Assembly (NCBI GenBank): GCA_947372535.1
Contig: CANBUA010000249.1
Location: forward strand, 1 to 7,043
Direction: 5' to 3'
Length of the DNA: 7,043 nucleotides
Origin: Burkholderiales bacterium
GTDB taxonomy: Bacteria; Pseudomonadota; Gammaproteobacteria; Burkholderiales; Burkholderiaceae
In this document: one piece after another, positions 5,954 through 7,043 of the stretch
How the letters are laid out: each line of letters starts with the position of its first letter
How positions within the stretch are numbered: the first letter of the stretch is position 1
Notes under the pieces: model-generated
The model's database searches: none
What the model saw: the letters and a program-made list of their open reading frames with translations, nothing else
Told to the model about the DNA's origin: nothing
Position numbers and translations under genes: made by a program

Positions 5954-6649
5954 ATGGCCAAGGCCCTGCCGGAGGACAAAGCGCCCCGTGGCGCCAGACG
6001 CAAACGCGACACCCGCATCCGCCTGTTGGGGGCTGCCTTGCATTTGATGGCTTACCGTGGGGTGGCAGGTGTGGCCATCAACGAGATCACGGAGAAGGCA
6101 GATGTTGGGTTCGGCTCGTTCTACAACCACTTCGAATCGAAAGACGCGATCCATGCGGCCCTCATCGAGGAAGTGATCAGCCACTTCGCTGTGGCGCTGG
6201 ACAAACTGGGCGACCAGGTGGAAGACCCTGCGGAGAAGATCGCCGCATCCGCGCGCTACACGATGCTGCGCGGGCACGCCGACCCGACGTGGGGCAGATT
6301 TGTCTTTCAAACCAGCTTCAGCCGCGACAGCATGAGCGAAGGCCTGGGGCGGTACCTGCTTCAAGACATGGCCAAGGGCGTGTCCGCAGGGCGCTTCGTC
6401 ATCGGTGATTTGCCGTCGGTGTACATCGCTGTGGGCAGCACCATCCTGGGTGGCTTGGCCGCCCTGTCAGACCAGGCCGGCCAGAACAATGCGCCGGACG
6501 ACATCTTTGGCGATGCCCAGGCTTTGACCAAGCAAATCGCGGCGATCTTGCTGACCATCCTCGGTTTGCCAAAAGCCGAAGCACAGGACGTTGCCAGCCG
6601 CCCGCTGCCTCACATCGAACTGCCTGCCAATCCGTTTGCGCAGCCTTGA
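5954..6649 (+). CDS. TetR/AcrR family transcriptional regulator (module 2)
   Basis: 231 aa from the ATG chosen by its ribosome site; an in-frame ATG at 5897 would give 250 aa with a poorly conserved-looking, disordered extension. The basic N-tail 'RGARRKRDTR' (12-21) precedes the DNA-binding domain: 'RLLGAALHLMAYRGVAGVAI' then NEITEKADVGFGSFYNHFESKDAI split across residues about 43-66, including the 'FGSFYNHFESKD' turn and recognition helix. The helical C-terminal half (about 70-205) is the ligand and dimer domain; the last 25 residues are Pro-rich. The gene is divergent from the PhyH/propeller operon with a 22-bp inverted repeat between them, so it probably represses that operon and senses its substrate or product. 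It has little similarity to the first TetR outside the helix-turn-helix. Confidence 0.95.
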   Translation: MAKALPEDKAPRGARRKRDTRIRLLGAALHLMAYRGVAGVAINEITEKADVGFGSFYNHFESKDAIHAALIEEVISHFAVALDKLGDQVEDPAEKIAASARYTMLRGHADPTWGRFVFQTSFSRDSMSEGLGRYLLQDMAKGVSAGRFVIGDLPSVYIAVGSTILGGLAALSDQAGQNNAPDDIFGDAQALTKQIAAILLTILGLPKAEAQDVASRPLPHIELPANPFAQP

Positions 6650-6656
6650 CGGGGCC

Positions 6657-6697
6657 GGGTGCCCGCTTCTTCAGCGGGCGGCTTTGGGCGGGTACCC
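6657..6697 (+). terminator. Possible terminator or competing hairpins after the second TetR gene
   Basis: Starting 8 nt after the stop codon, a hairpin with perfect 7-bp arms GCCCGCT (6661-6667) and AGCGGGC (6673-6679) closes a 5-nt loop, followed by GGCTTT. A longer alternative pairs GGGTGCCCGC (6657-6666) with GCGGGTACCC (6688-6697), ten pairs including one G-U. The T tract is short, so termination strength is uncertain. Confidence 0.45.
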
Positions 6698-6745
6698 TCG
6701 TTGACAAACTGGACCGCCCCTGACGAGTCAACCCAGTGTGTGGGG

Positions 6746-6774
6746 TGGGCAAGATCCGTGACTTGCGCTAGACT
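6746..6774 (+). promoter_or_regulatory. Weak candidate promoter of the antitoxin gene
   Basis: TGGGCA (6746-6751), 17-bp spacer, TAGACT (6769-6774); each hexamer matches the consensus at 4 of 6 positions. Transcription would start near 6781, within the decamer repeats described next. Confidence 0.35.
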
Positions 6775-6800
6775 GATTGAAAGTGATTAGGAGTGATTCA
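6771..6800. repeat. Three tandem decamers with a TGATT core, candidate antitoxin operator
   Basis: TGATT occurs at 6774, 6784 and 6794, exactly 10 bp apart. The decamers are GACTGATTGA, AAGTGATTAG and GAGTGATTCA. They run from the predicted -10 box to the start codon, and the ribosome site AGGAG (6789-6793) sits between the second and third core. Ribbon-helix-helix repressors often bind direct or inverted short repeats on successive helical turns, so autoregulation is plausible. Confidence 0.55.
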
Positions 6801-7043
6801 TGCCTTCACCGGACACCCGAGTGATGACGGCCCACGTGCCCTTGCCTCTGGCAGAGCAGATCGATCAATTGGCAGCCCAACTGGAGCGATCCAGGGGTTG
6901 GGTGATCAAGCAAGCGCTCGCAGCCTACGTGGAGCGGGAGACGGAGCGCCACCGCATGACCATGGAAGCGATGGCCGATGTGGATGCCAAGAATGGCGTC
7001 AGCCACCAAGATGTGAAGGCCTGGGCTGCCACATTGAGCACTG
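6800..7043 (+). CDS. Ribbon-helix-helix (CopG/ParD-like) antitoxin, partial at right edge
   Basis: 81 complete codons are visible with no stop. AGGAG (6789-6793) lies 6 nt before the ATG. The N-terminal half has the ribbon-helix-helix layout: a strand 'RVMTAHVPL' (7-15), helix A 'PLAEQIDQLAAQLERS' (16-31), the turn RGW, and helix B 'VIKQALAAYVERE' (35-47). An Arg- and Glu-rich linker and the segment 'ADVDAKNGVSHQDVKAWAATL' split around 59-79 match the tail of CopG-type antitoxins I know to be paired with RelE/ParE toxins. Such antitoxins bind the toxin with their C-terminal part and repress their own operon with the N-terminal part. The expected toxin gene would follow just right of base 7043. 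The gene is co-directional with the second TetR gene but 150 bp away and probably a separate unit. Confidence 0.85.
   Translation, partial: MPSPDTRVMTAHVPLPLAEQIDQLAAQLERSRGWVIKQALAAYVERETERHRMTMEAMADVDAKNGVSHQDVKAWAATLST

Noticed and set aside
6806..7009. Minus-strand 67-codon open frame opposite the antitoxin
   Set aside because: The plus strand has a strong ribosome site and a clear ribbon-helix-helix protein; the minus frame has no motif.

Overview
The window is GC-rich and gene-dense, with Shine-Dalgarno-preceded bacterial genes. The RHS protein style (PAAR-like N-terminus), the TetR-controlled catabolic genes and the antitoxin type all resemble Burkholderiales (Betaproteobacteria, for example Comamonadaceae or relatives). 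That placement is an inference from protein style, not a database result.

Layout from left to right. (1) Bases 1-1884, minus strand: the first 628 codons of a large RHS/YD-repeat protein with a PAAR-like N-terminal domain, open at the left edge. It is probably a type VI secretion-associated polymorphic toxin whose variable C-terminal toxin and immunity gene lie outside the window. (2) Bases 1985-2527, minus strand: a TetR/AcrR regulator, divergent from an alpha/beta hydrolase (2616-3656, plus). The short gap between them holds one perfect and one imperfect inverted repeat of the same sequence, placed over a sigma70-like promoter. (3) Bases 3664-5749, minus strand: a tight two-gene operon, a phytanoyl-CoA dioxygenase (PhyH)-type Fe(II)/2-oxoglutarate oxygenase followed after 1 nt by a membrane-anchored strictosidine synthase-like/SMP-30 beta-propeller. 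(4) Bases 5954-6649, plus strand: a second TetR regulator, divergent from the PhyH operon. An AT-rich gap between them carries a 22-bp near-perfect inverted repeat. (5) Bases 6800-7043, plus strand: the start of a ribbon-helix-helix antitoxin, cut by the right edge, with three TGATT repeats at exact 10-bp spacing just upstream.

How the genes may work together. The middle of the window is two regulator-plus-enzyme modules facing each other, with the enzyme genes converging 7 bp apart. Each module looks like a ligand-induced switch: a TetR repressor, an operator in the divergent gap, and enzymes that act on small hydrophobic or ester/lactone substrates. The shared chemistry (hydroxylation, ester or lactone hydrolysis) suggests one catabolic or detoxification island, but the substrate cannot be read from the sequence. 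The flanks (RHS toxin on the left, toxin-antitoxin gene on the right) are typical accessory-genome content.

No tRNA, rRNA, CRISPR array, insertion sequence or replication origin was seen, and there is no gene-free stretch above about 310 bases. The longest gap is 5750-5953, described below.
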